In this document: in pieces, positions 21,370 to 30,129 of the stretch
Layout: the number at the start of each line of letters is the position of its first letter
Position numbering within the stretch: position 1 is the stretch's first letter
Source of the DNA: Psococerastis gibbosa
Taxonomy: Eukaryota > Arthropoda > Insecta > Psocodea > Psocidae
Length of the DNA stretch: 64,000 nucleotides
Direction of reading: 5' to 3'
NCBI GenBank assembly: GCA_963971405.1
Contig: OZ020484.1
Location: 3,410,001-3,474,000 of the forward strand
Made by a program: the position numbers and the translations under genes
Notes under the pieces: generated by a model
What the model saw: the letters and a program-made list of their open reading frames with translations, nothing else
Told to the model about the DNA's origin: nothing
Databases searched by the model: none

Positions 21370-22530
21370 TTGCCAGAGGGCTTGTGTATTGGACCAACAT
21401 TGATCGGGACATCGAGCTTATGTGCAGAAATTGCAAGGTGTGCGGAAGTTTCAAAACAAAATGCCGCAGTTCTAATGTACATTATTGGGAATACCCTGCA
21501 CGACCGTGGGAACGCCTACACATGGATTTCGCATTTTTTGGTGGTAAAAGTTACCTATTGATTATTGACGCCCACTCCAAGGCCCGAAATATTCATAACT
21601 CCAGATCAGACTTCAAACACAGTTATATCTGTTCTAGAAACGTTATTTGCACGTTACGGACTCCCAGTAGTTTCGGACAATCAACCTAGCCTGGTCAGTC
21701 GTGAAATGCAAAACTTCTACAAGAAGTACGGCATACGTCACATCACAGGACCGCCGTTCTTCTCACAGCATAACGGCCGAGCTGAGCGCTTCGTTTCCTC
21801 AATGAAAAACGCGCTAAGGACACTTCAGGAGTCCAAAGGTCCAACGTCAGAAAAATTACAGAAGTTCCTTTTCACCTACAGGAGGGTGCCATCACATGTG
21901 ACCACAGGTCAAAGTCCTGCTGCACTCTTCATGAAAAAAAGAGAACTCCGATCAACATTAGATTTAGGACGACCCGACATTGTGAATGATCACAATATGA
22001 AAAGAAGAAGAGGGAAGGAACTCCTGAAGACATATAGGTTTTACGAGGGTCAACGTGTGACGGCACGTACCTATACAAATCCTTTACGAACGTTGGAATT
22101 TGGTTCTATATAGTGGCACAGGACGGAGATTTACAGTACACCGTTCTGATCAACGGAGAACTACATCGTCGCCATGCAGACCAGTTACGTCCCGCGGGAG
22201 AAGAGATAGAACAGACTATCCATATCCCAGTACCCTACATTCCGAGAAGCGAAAATCCTGTTGGTGAACATATATACAAAAGCCACCAAGCGAAAAGGAA
22301 CCCATTTCAGAGGCAAGCTCTACCTCTGAGCCTATTGCAGAGTTACCTTCAGAGACAAGAATTTCACTTCAACAAGACAACGCGAGCAGTACGACGGTTC
22401 AAGACATCCCAGCAGAGACGGGCAGAAACATTCCGCCGTCCTTAGCTGAGCGTCGTACAAGACGGGTGGTGAAAAAACCCCCCGAAACTCGACTTATAAT
22501 TGACATTATCTGGTGCGCGCATTGAACACT
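21370..22530 (+). pseudogene. Ty3/gypsy retrotransposon, integrase remnant
   Basis: Encodes the 3' end of a Pol polyprotein in three frames: VYWTNIDRDIELMCRNCKVC (zinc-binding start), HMDFAFFGGKSY (first catalytic Asp), VVSDNQPS (second Asp; DNGPS expected) and GRAERFVSSMKNAL (catalytic Glu). The C-terminal part reads QDGDLQYTVLINGELHRRHADQLR. Frame breaks occur near 21590, where about two bases of a 'KWPE' stretch are missing, and near 22110. No reverse transcriptase, protease or gag is upstream. A purine tract (cggagggagg) lies at 22631-22640, just before the gap. Confidence 0.85.
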
Positions 22531-22643
22531 GATTAAGTGTAATGCGCGAGTTTAAGTTGTGTCGGAGAAGACATAAAAATAGAACTTTTTCTTTCATACG
22601 TAAGGTCTTCCCTCAGCGACGTCAACAGTACGGAGGGAGGAAT

Positions 22644-22843
22644 NNNNNNNNNNNNNNNNNNNNNNNNNNNNNNNNNNNNNNNNNNNNNNNNNNNNNNNNN
22701 NNNNNNNNNNNNNNNNNNNNNNNNNNNNNNNNNNNNNNNNNNNNNNNNNNNNNNNNNNNNNNNNNNNNNNNNNNNNNNNNNNNNNNNNNNNNNNNNNNNN
22801 NNNNNNNNNNNNNNNNNNNNNNNNNNNNNNNNNNNNNNNNNNN
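22644..22843. other. Assembly gap (200 N)
   Basis: Exactly 200 unknown bases, a conventional scaffold gap. It hides the left boundary of the palindromic element and the junction with the Ty3 remnant. Confidence 0.99.
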
Positions 22844-22852
22844 CTATGAGTA

Positions 22853-22924
22853 GTATAGAAAGGGGGTTTCTGGCGCTTACCCCACCCCCCGTCGAGCTAC
22901 CCCATCTATCCCCCGCGGGTGGTC

Positions 22925-22960
<36 letters not shown>

Positions 22961-22995
22961 CCACCCCCCCGTCATGCTACCCCTCGTGGGTGGTC

Positions 22996-23044
<49 letters not shown>

Positions 23045-23196
23045 ATTTCTTTCTTCTTCTTCTTTCTTCTTCGTGGGTGGTCTTTGTACCCCGCCGTGCT
23101 TATCCCGTTGTCTATCTATCTCTGTACCAGGTGGGTGGTCTATGACGCACCCCCCCCCCCCCCCCCCTCCCCGTAGTACAGCGTACATCTAGAATG
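22853..23196. repeat. Outer subterminal repeat, left, first copy
   Basis: Begins 'agtagtatagaaaggggg' with 'ttctggcgctt', then blocks ending GTGGGTGGTCT separated by T runs and a (TTC)n tract, and a C run at ~23150. It repeats the block at 23755-24280 and mirrors 37882-38316. Open frames through the T and K runs here are artefacts. Confidence 0.75.
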
Positions 23197-23227
23197 TTCC
23201 AAATGTGTCGTTACAAAAGGCATCGCC
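23197..23227 (+). promoter_or_regulatory. Truncated third copy of the leader cassette
   Basis: Identical in its first part to the cassettes at 24280 and 25481 ('cgttacaaaaggcatcgcctt') but stops at GCCTT, where the helicase-like fragment begins in the opposite orientation. If it still starts transcription, the RNA would be antisense to that fragment. Confidence 0.5.
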
Positions 23228-23742
23228 TTTTACCCGGTAAGCTGTAAACAAGCTGTAGATTTTTGTTATTTGGAAGTAGCTTTTCTGTTGCTACTCTTAT
23301 ATCTTTTACAGCCTCCCTAGTGTGGGTCAGTATTAGATCCCGCCCTGGGCAGTGCTGCTGAATGATGTAATGCGATTTGCCTGATCCGGGGTAGCCCTCA
23401 ACGAAAGTCAGCTTAGGCATAGGACGTGCGAATATGTTCACTTTACCTATAGACTGCATCAGTTCAGCATTCAGCATTAGCTCTGTCTTACCTGTTACCA
23501 AGATATATTTTTCTGCAGTATTGAATTTTTGGGAGAGGGGACAAAAGGAAACATAACCATCATTTTAGAGCGTACCCCATCCTATATGATATTTGATATT
23601 TGACCGGGTTCATATGATCGGCATTCAGCAATATATTTCTACGTTCTATCATGCTGTTAATATAGAACTCTTGTTTATTTTTATGCAAAAGGTAGCCAGA
23701 GGGGTTAGGTTGCACATCGGGGGCATGCTGACTTGGAATCTG
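23228..23742 (-). pseudogene. Fragment resembling an alphavirus-like RNA-virus superfamily 1 helicase (endogenous viral element)
   Basis: The minus strand encodes about 170 residues in two frames. The 3' part has a Walker A loop of the type VEGYPGSGKS followed by RDLILTHTREAVKDIR, the spacing seen in superfamily 1 helicases of virga/nege-like plus-strand RNA viruses. The 5' part continues the same protein upstream of the helicase after a one-base frame break near 23562-23568. There is no start codon, no later helicase motif, and the last codons come from the adjoining leader cassette. It is absent from the right arm. Assignment to a viral replicase is by motif only; another P-loop NTPase is possible. 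Confidence 0.5.
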
Positions 23743-23754
23743 AAGAAAATCAAT

Positions 23755-24279
23755 AGTAGTATAGAAAGGGGGGTTCTGGGACTTATCCCACCCCCCGTCG
23801 AGCTATCCCATCTATCCCACCCCGTCGTGCTATCCCCCGCGGGTGGTCTATCTATTTTTGCGTGTTATCCCTCGTGGGTGGTCTGAGGTGCTGGGACTTA
23901 TCCCACCCCCCCGTCGAGCTATCCCATCTACCCCTCGTGGATGGTCTGAGGTTCTGGCGCTTATCCCCCCCCGTCGAGACCCGTGGGTGGTCTTTCTATG
24001 GCACTATGATTGTTTTTTTTTTTTTTTTTTTTGTATAATTACTAATTTGTGAGACACAGAGTTATATTTTGATTTTATTTTATTTTTTTTTTATTTTTTT
24101 AATGGTGTTAATTGAATTAAAACATTTCTTTCTTCTTCTTTCTTCTTCGTGGGTGGTCTTTGTACCCCGCCGTGCTTATCCCGTTGTCTATCTATCTCTG
24201 TACCAGGTGGGTGGTCTATGACGCACCCCCCCCCCCCCCCTCCCCGTACAGCGTACATCTAGAATGTTCCAAATGTGTC
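23755..24279. repeat. Outer subterminal repeat, left, second copy
   Basis: Repeats of 'ccgtcgagctatcccatcta' ending in GTGGGTGGTCT, then T runs, (TTC)n, and a C run before the leader cassette. This is the copy that corresponds to the end of the right arm at 37882-38316. Confidence 0.75.
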
Positions 24280-24384
24280 GTTACAAAAGGCATCGCCTTG
24301 GGTTGAGGAGCTTAGTTGAAGCCAAACCTTCATTCAAGACTCAAGTAATACCACTTTATAAGTAAAATTGTATAATCTTACAAC
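24280..24384 (+). promoter_or_regulatory. Leader/promoter cassette of the small gene, left arm
   Basis: About 105 bp upstream of the ATG that align with the 90 bp upstream of the PolB gene: TACAAAAGGCATCGCCTT, then GGGTTGAGGAGCTTAGTTGAA, 'aaccttcattc', 'taataccactt' and 'tgtataatc-tacaacATG'. It contains the 13-bp inverted repeat AAGGCATCGCCTT. Two different genes with the same leader suggests shared transcriptional control. Confidence 0.65.
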
Positions 24385-24690
24385 ATGACATCTCTATTCA
24401 ATAAAGTTAATGCCATCAACCAAGTAGCCGGGCCTACCATACCAATGCGAAAACTAGTGATTGGAGTTAAATACCTAATATTGAAAATAGTGCAAATCGA
24501 AAAAACAGAATATGGACCAGCTGTAAAAGTCATACTGCGAGGATTGGAAAAAGAAGTCGTGGAATGTTTTGTGCCTCAACAATATCTGCCAGCCTTTCAA
24601 CAAAGTGAAGTTACTCCAGGAGCTGAGATGTATCTTATCGTTTCAAGCCATCGGGGAAAAAATAGTGTCAACCTACAGATCATAGAATGA
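24385..24690 (+). CDS. Small protein, possible single-strand-DNA-binding (OB-like), left arm
   Basis: A 101-residue protein (start MTSLFNKVNAINQV, end NLQIIE). It is rich in alternating hydrophobic and polar residues of the beta-barrel kind: IGVKYLILKI, YGPAVKVILRG, VECFVPQQYLPAF, EMYLIVSSHRG. No signal peptide or membrane segment. Size, position next to a DNA polymerase and the shared leader suggest a replication accessory such as an OB-fold ssDNA-binding protein, but no diagnostic motif proves it. The right-arm copy at 37470-37775 is identical at protein level, which argues for an intact gene. The start codon is fixed by the shared leader, whose end is the ATG. Confidence 0.65.
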   Translation: MTSLFNKVNAINQVAGPTIPMRKLVIGVKYLILKIVQIEKTEYGPAVKVILRGLEKEVVECFVPQQYLPAFQQSEVTPGAEMYLIVSSHRGKNSVNLQIIE

Positions 24691-24963
24691 ATATTTCATG
24701 ATGTATTATTATTGTAAACTACAGAAATAATGTAAATATATGAATAATTTCTATATATATTTTTGTTCTTGTTTTATTAATTGCATAATTAGTTTTAAGC
24801 TTATAGTTAGATGATGATGAGTATTAAAAACTAATGGTTGAAAGAAACAAGCTATTGCTTCAGTCATAATCGAGTACTTGAACGGTGAAGGGTTATCTTA
24901 ATCATAGACTATGAAATGATGTAAATCAAATAATTAAACGAGTACATTAGCTAATTAATTTTA

Positions 24964-25356
24964 ATAAATCTATCCGAAGCATATGTTTATGGGAAGTATT
25001 GATTTGGTAAACAAATAACAGAGTGCAGGTTCAAACCTGTTGTGAATCACCAGGTGCATATAACTCTGTACAGTCGTCTAATGGTTCAAACAAACAAGCC
25101 ATTAATAAATCTACCCCTCGCTGACAGTCCATTGTAAGCTAAAGTGATTTTTGTTTTCGTAAATCTATCCAACACTTAGGTTGAAGGGAAGTATTGATTT
25201 GGCAAACAAATAACAGAGTGCAGGTTCAAACCTGTTGTGAATCACCAGGTGCATATAACTCTGTACAGCCGTCTAATGGTTCAAACAAACAAGCCATTAA
25301 TAAATCTACCCCTCGCTGACAGTCCATTGTAAGCTAAAGTGATTTTTGTTTTTGCA
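24964..25356. repeat. Two 196-bp tandem units with a tRNA-like hairpin, left arm
   Basis: Units at 24964-25159 and 25160-25356 are nearly identical from 'taaatctatcc' to 'gtgatttttgttt'. Each contains GCAGGTTCAAACCTGT, a hairpin carrying a B-box-like GGTTCAAACC, followed by AATCACCA, whose AATCA can pair with an upstream TGATT. That is a minimal T-arm plus acceptor ending in CCA, but the T loop is one base short and no anticodon arm is evident. Mirrored at 36808-37199. Confidence 0.6.
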
Positions 25357-25480
25357 TTAGTTGCAATCGATCGTTAGAAAATGAATGGTGTCTTAACAAC
25401 ATATTATCCGCTTCGTGATGGACAATCTATCCCTGTACCCTTACCATCTATCCTTAGTGGGTGGTCGTCGCTACAAAAGG

Positions 25481-25569
25481 CATCGCCTTGGGTTGAGGAG
25501 CTTAGTTGAAACCGAACCTTCATTCGCGTAATACCACTTCAGTGTAGTGAATTTGTGTAATCGTACAGC
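25481..25569 (+). promoter_or_regulatory. Leader/promoter cassette of PolB, left arm
   Basis: Starts TACAAAAGGCATCGCCTT and ends 'tgtgtaatcgtacagcATG'. It aligns with the cassette at 24280-24384 with a ~15-bp deletion in the middle. It is preceded by the subterminal motif GTGGGTGGTC, as at the outer ends. Confidence 0.65.
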
Positions 25570-28500
25570 ATGGAATCGAAGAAAAGGAAACTGAACGCGA
25601 GGGAATATGTGTGTAGAATATGTGCTGTGAGTTTCACACTAAATTGCAATTTAAAAAGACATGTCATAAACAAACATGGAGTTAGTATTATACCATGCAA
25701 AAAATGTAAAGCCACATTCACATGCAGAGAGGACCTATCTCATCATATATTGCAGCGGCATACATCAGCAAATCACGGGATGGAAATTGTACAAACTCGC
25801 CCAAAACTGACATCTGCTGGGAATGGAGAGGACTGCAAGGCATGCGGGGGCAAAATCAACAACTCCAGTCCACTTACAGTTCTGTGTAAAGAATGTTCAT
25901 CTATCTTTTCGTGTAAGTATGAGAATCCTGTATCTGTTAAAACCCTTGAGTGTAAATATATTTGTGAATTCTGTTCGGTCCCTTTTGCTCGGAAGTATAG
26001 TTTGAAAGTCCACATATTAAGCATACATATTATTAATTGTTTGAATTGCAAGAAATTGTTTATGAGGGAAGATTTTACTAATCATAAGAATAATTGCACA
26101 ATTATGAGCGGGGGAGCACTATCCAACGAGGAGAACTTTTTATGCAAAACATCTATAGCTCTAGATGGTGTAGTAAAACAATACAATTATAAAAACATAA
26201 CCATACATGATCCCGTTGTATATTTAAATAATATGGAAGGTGAGGTTGATTCTATTACAACTGAAAACATTAAACTTTTTAATGCAATTAAATGGTATGT
26301 AGCCTTACACATTAAATTTGAACGCGGACCCGACAATAATAAAAACTATACTGAAGCATGGTTTCATGCTAAAAACGAACAACTTTTCCTCACTGATGAC
26401 TCCACAATAAAATATCAACAAATGATTGAACAAATTTTAGTAAAAATAGATAAATTTCAAGCAATGGGAAGCGGGTGGGTGTTGAAATCTTTAAAACATT
26501 TTGTTATTTTTATTGCTGAATATAATCCATGCAGTGGTAGTAGTTACATCCCTTTACCCAAAAAAATCTATAACACTAAAGCAGTAATCAATATTAAAAA
26601 TGACGATCTCAAATGTTTTATATGGTCAATTTTAGCATACTTACATCCAGTAAGTCGGGATGCTCAGCGGGTTTATAATTATAAAAAGTATGAAAAAGAG
26701 TTAGATATGAAAGGTATAACTTACCCAGTATCTTTGCAAGTCATTTCAAAATTTGAAAAAAATAATAATATTGGAGTAAATGTGTTTGGTTATGATCACA
26801 GACTGTACCCATTATATTTATCACAAAGTCACCATTATAATAAGCAGGTGGATCTGCTTTACATAACGGAAGATGAAAATTCACATTATTGTCTTATTAA
26901 AAATTTCAACAAACTTAATTTCTCAATCACTAAACATAAGGAACAAAAGTTTTATTGTCGTTGGTGCATACACGCCTTTAGTAGTGCTGAACGCTTACAT
27001 GAACATAAGCCACTCTGCTCAAGACATGATCCTCAAAAAACCACATTTCCAATTCAGGAGAAAAGCACTATGAAATTTGATAAGGCACAATATATGATCC
27101 CTGTAGCATATAGAATATATGCCGATTTCGAGAGCATTCTCAGTCCCGTTGAAGGGACTATTTGTAACACTGAAAAATTATCTGCACATATACCATCAGG
27201 GTTTTGTTATGTTGTTGTAGATATCAATGGGAATAAGTTTAAAGAACCGGTAGTTTACAGGGGAGCTAATGCTGTTGATGTGTTTTTGAAATCGTTATTA
27301 AATGTTAAGGATGAAATTTTAAACATTTATAAAAATATTAAAGCAGTAATTATGACTGACGAGGATAGAGAAAATTTTAAAAACTCTGTCATTTGTAATG
27401 TTTGTCAAAAACCACTAGGAAATGATCGTGTAATAGACCACTGTCATATAACGGGGAAATATAGACAAGCATTACATAATGTTTGTAATATGAGCAATTT
27501 TCGAACTCCAAAACATATCCCCGTTTTTATGCATAACTTAAAACGTTATGATGGTCATCTTATCATGGAAGGGGTTGGGAAACTAAAAAATATGAAAATT
27601 ACTTGTATAGCTAAAACTATGGAGGAATATATAGCCTTTAGTATTGGAGAGTTACGCTTTTTAGACACTTATCAATTTATGGCCTCCTCTTTAGATTCAT
27701 TAGTCAAAAATCTTGTTGATGCGGATAAAAATAAATTTAAAATTATGAAAACATGTTTTGTGGGTGAAAAATTAGACTTGATGTTGAGGAAGGGTGTCTT
27801 CCCCTATGAATATATAACGCACGAATCAAAATTTAATGAGGAACACTTACCTCCAATTGATGCATTTTTTAGTCAATTAACTCAAGAGGGGATTTCACAA
27901 GAAAAATATGAACATGCTCAAAAGGTGTGGAATGCTTTTAGTATAAAGAATTTAGGAGAATACCAAGACTTGTATGTATTAACAGACACCCTTCTCCTTT
28001 GCGATGTTTTTGAAGCCTTTAGAGCCTTATGTTTTGAAAACGATAACCTCGAAATTTGTCACATGTACACAGCACCAGGGCTAGCTCTTCAGAGCTGTCT
28101 GAAAATGACAGGAGTAGAACTTGAGCTATTGAGCGAACCTGATATGTATTTGTTTTGTGAGGCTGGGATTCGCGGGGGTATAAGTATGATTTCAAAAAGA
28201 TTTGCGGAAAGCAACAATAAATACTTAAAAAAATTTGACTCAAATAAGCCATCCAAATTTATAGTATATTGGGATTGCACTAACTTATACGGACATGCGA
28301 TGCGTCAATTTTTACCTATTAGTGGGTTTCGCTGGATGGAGGAGGAAGAAATCAAAAACTTTAATGTAATGCTCGCACCTGATGAGGGCGATGATGGGTT
28401 CATATTACAGGTGGACATGGAATATCCACAAAAATTACATGATTTACATAATGAATACCCACTAGCAGCTGAACATTGTGTTGTAACATCAGACATGATT

Positions 28501-29550
28501 TCCCCCTATTGTAAGGAATTTCTCGCTGAAAATGATATATCTTTAACATCCAACTTCTCAAAGCTTATTCCCAACTTAAACGATAAACACAACTATATAA
28601 TACATTATCGAAATTTGAAGCAATGTTTAGAATTGGGATTAAAATTAAAATGTATACATAAAATTTTAGCTTTTAAGCAAAGCGCTTGGATGCGACCCTT
28701 TATCGATTTTAACACAGAAAAACGGAAATTAGCTTGTAATGATTTCGAGAAGGATTTTTATAAATTGAAAATTAATAGTATGTATGGGAAGACAATGGAG
28801 AATGTTAGAAATCACGCAAAATTAGAGTTAGTTAACACTGCCAAACGAGCTCGTAAACTTATCTCATCCCCTGCATTTAAAGATTTTAAGATTTTTTCAA
28901 ACGATTTAATAGCAGTCCGGTCAAAAAAAACTAATATTTTGCTAAACAAGCCAATATTTATTGGCCTAACCGTTCTCGAACTATCCAAGGTAGTTATGTA
29001 TGAATTTCATTATAACTTTGTAAAACAAATGTATGGTGATAAAGCTGCACTGATTTTAACAGATACAGATTCGCTCGTTTATGAGGTTGAGAGTGATGAT
29101 TTGTACACTGATTTAAAACCATATCCCCATTTATTTGATAACTCAGTATATCCTCCGAACCATCTCTTATACAATATTGAAAATAAAAAGAAAGTGGGAA
29201 CGTTCAAAGATGAAAATGCTCAATCTCACATTTTACAATGTGTTGCTTTACGCCCAAAATTGTATTCCCTTTTAGAGGAGGGAAAGGAGAAGAAAGTGGG
29301 CAAAGGTATAGTTCGTTCAACCCTTAAACATCATATTAACCATCAAGACTATTACAATACCTTATTTAAGCCTTGCATAGCAAAAGACTCACGTAAACCA
29401 ATGTTCCGTATTCAAAGTAGAGATCATAAGCTTTTTACAATTAAACAGCAAAAAGTCACTCTTAGTCCTTATGATGATAAACGGTATGTGTGTCGTAATG
29501 GAATTGATAGTTTAGCTCATGGTCATTATCGCATTATAGATATGTCTTAG
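25570..29550 (+). CDS. Family B DNA polymerase with N-terminal zinc fingers, left arm
   Basis: 1326 residues, uninterrupted and without introns. C2H2 fingers use C15/C18/H31/H36 and C43/C46/H59/H64; further fingers lie at about 130-155, 160-175 and 463-485. An endonuclease-VII-like zinc motif follows (C609xxC612, DHCH 623-626, TGKYR). The 3'-5' exonuclease has YADFES (D519, E521) and HNLKRYDG (655-662). Polymerase motifs are A, DCTNLYG (D902); B, KINSMYG (1067-1073); C, DTDS (1165-1168). This set matches the virus/transposon PolBs of Polintons, adintoviruses and bidnaviruses, which are thought to be protein-primed. All catalytic residues are present, so it should be active. It shares its leader with the 101-residue gene upstream. 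It differs from the right-arm copy at residues 643 (N/T) and 1275 (R/S). Confidence 0.92.
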   Translation: MESKKRKLNAREYVCRICAVSFTLNCNLKRHVINKHGVSIIPCKKCKATFTCREDLSHHILQRHTSANHGMEIVQTRPKLTSAGNGEDCKACGGKINNSSPLTVLCKECSSIFSCKYENPVSVKTLECKYICEFCSVPFARKYSLKVHILSIHIINCLNCKKLFMREDFTNHKNNCTIMSGGALSNEENFLCKTSIALDGVVKQYNYKNITIHDPVVYLNNMEGEVDSITTENIKLFNAIKWYVALHIKFERGPDNNKNYTEAWFHAKNEQLFLTDDSTIKYQQMIEQILVKIDKFQAMGSGWVLKSLKHFVIFIAEYNPCSGSSYIPLPKKIYNTKAVINIKNDDLKCFIWSILAYLHPVSRDAQRVYNYKKYEKELDMKGITYPVSLQVISKFEKNNNIGVNVFGYDHRLYPLYLSQSHHYNKQVDLLYITEDENSHYCLIKNFNKLNFSITKHKEQKFYCRWCIHAFSSAERLHEHKPLCSRHDPQKTTFPIQEKSTMKFDKAQYMIPVAYRIYADFESILSPVEGTICNTEKLSAHIPSGFCYVVVDINGNKFKEPVVYRGANAVDVFLKSLLNVKDEILNIYKNIKAVIMTDEDRENFKNSVICNVCQKPLGNDRVIDHCHITGKYRQALHNVCNMSNFRTPKHIPVFMHNLKRYDGHLIMEGVGKLKNMKITCIAKTMEEYIAFSIGELRFLDTYQFMASSLDSLVKNLVDADKNKFKIMKTCFVGEKLDLMLRKGVFPYEYITHESKFNEEHLPPIDAFFSQLTQEGISQEKYEHAQKVWNAFSIKNLGEYQDLYVLTDTLLLCDVFEAFRALCFENDNLEICHMYTAPGLALQSCLKMTGVELELLSEPDMYLFCEAGIRGGISMISKRFAESNNKYLKKFDSNKPSKFIVYWDCTNLYGHAMRQFLPISGFRWMEEEEIKNFNVMLAPDEGDDGFILQVDMEYPQKLHDLHNEYPLAAEHCVVTSDMISPYCKEFLAENDISLTSNFSKLIPNLNDKHNYIIHYRNLKQCLELGLKLKCIHKILAFKQSAWMRPFIDFNTEKRKLACNDFEKDFYKLKINSMYGKTMENVRNHAKLELVNTAKRARKLISSPAFKDFKIFSNDLIAVRSKKTNILLNKPIFIGLTVLELSKVVMYEFHYNFVKQMYGDKAALILTDTDSLVYEVESDDLYTDLKPYPHLFDNSVYPPNHLLYNIENKKKVGTFKDENAQSHILQCVALRPKLYSLLEEGKEKKVGKGIVRSTLKHHINHQDYYNTLFKPCIAKDSRKPMFRIQSRDHKLFTIKQQKVTLSPYDDKRYVCRNGIDSLAHGHYRIIDMS

Positions 29551-29787
29551 GTTTAAAAGTTTGTTTTAAGTGATTGTATGTAAAGACATTGATTTCTTTT
29601 AAAATATGTGTATTATAAAATTTGTATATCATAAAATGGTTTACATTCGTTTAGCTCATGGTCATTATTGTATTATAGATAAGTCTTAGGCTTAAAAGCT
29701 TGTTTTAAGTGATTGTATGAAAAGACATTGATTTCTTTTAAAATATGTGTATTATAAAATTTATATATCATAAAATGGTTTACATTC
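29511..29787 (+). repeat. Tandem duplication of the PolB 3' end and 3' UTR
   Basis: From 'tttagctcatggtcattat', codons near the PolB C-terminus, the next ~139 bp including the stop and 3' UTR are repeated once at 29650. The second copy has point changes and no coding role. It is present in mirror image at about 32372-32649, so it predates the inverted duplication. Confidence 0.8.
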
Positions 29788-29799
29788 ATTTACAATAGT

Positions 29800-30129
29800 T
29801 GATGTACAATACCAGTTAAAGGTACATATTCATATAAGCAGTCGCTGATGAGTAGACAGTCCCTTTATTTGCCATGCAGACAACCCTTTATATATTGGAG
29901 TGCATAAGGTCGGTGGCCATTTCAGTCCCCCTCGCATTAAGATTATGACACATCGCTATTAATTCAGGTACGCCGATATAATAAGTGCACTCAGCATCTT
30001 AAAAGAAATGTATTAATCCCACAATAGGTGTTCAATATACCCACCAGCCGTGTTTATAAAAATGAATTTTCAATAATCCCAACTAAGTCTCAGTTTCTCA
30101 CAATAGGTGTGCAATATACCAGGCAGTCG
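29800..30129. other. Unique spacer between PolB and the TTAGG-like array, left arm
   Basis: No gene recognised. It contains two similar stretches ('cacaataggtgt-caatata-c', 'agccgtgttt' / 'agtcgtgttt') at ~30020-30060 and ~30100-30140, and is mirrored at about 32030-32360. Confidence 0.5.

Noticed and set aside
22877-23192. Open frames with long Lys or Phe runs
   Set aside because: They are translations of poly-T/poly-A and (TTC)n slippage tracts in the subterminal repeat; no protein-like composition.
25015-25075. Functional tRNA gene around GGTTCAAACC-AATCACCA
   Set aside because: T loop is one base short and no D or anticodon arm can be drawn; kept only as a tRNA-like hairpin.
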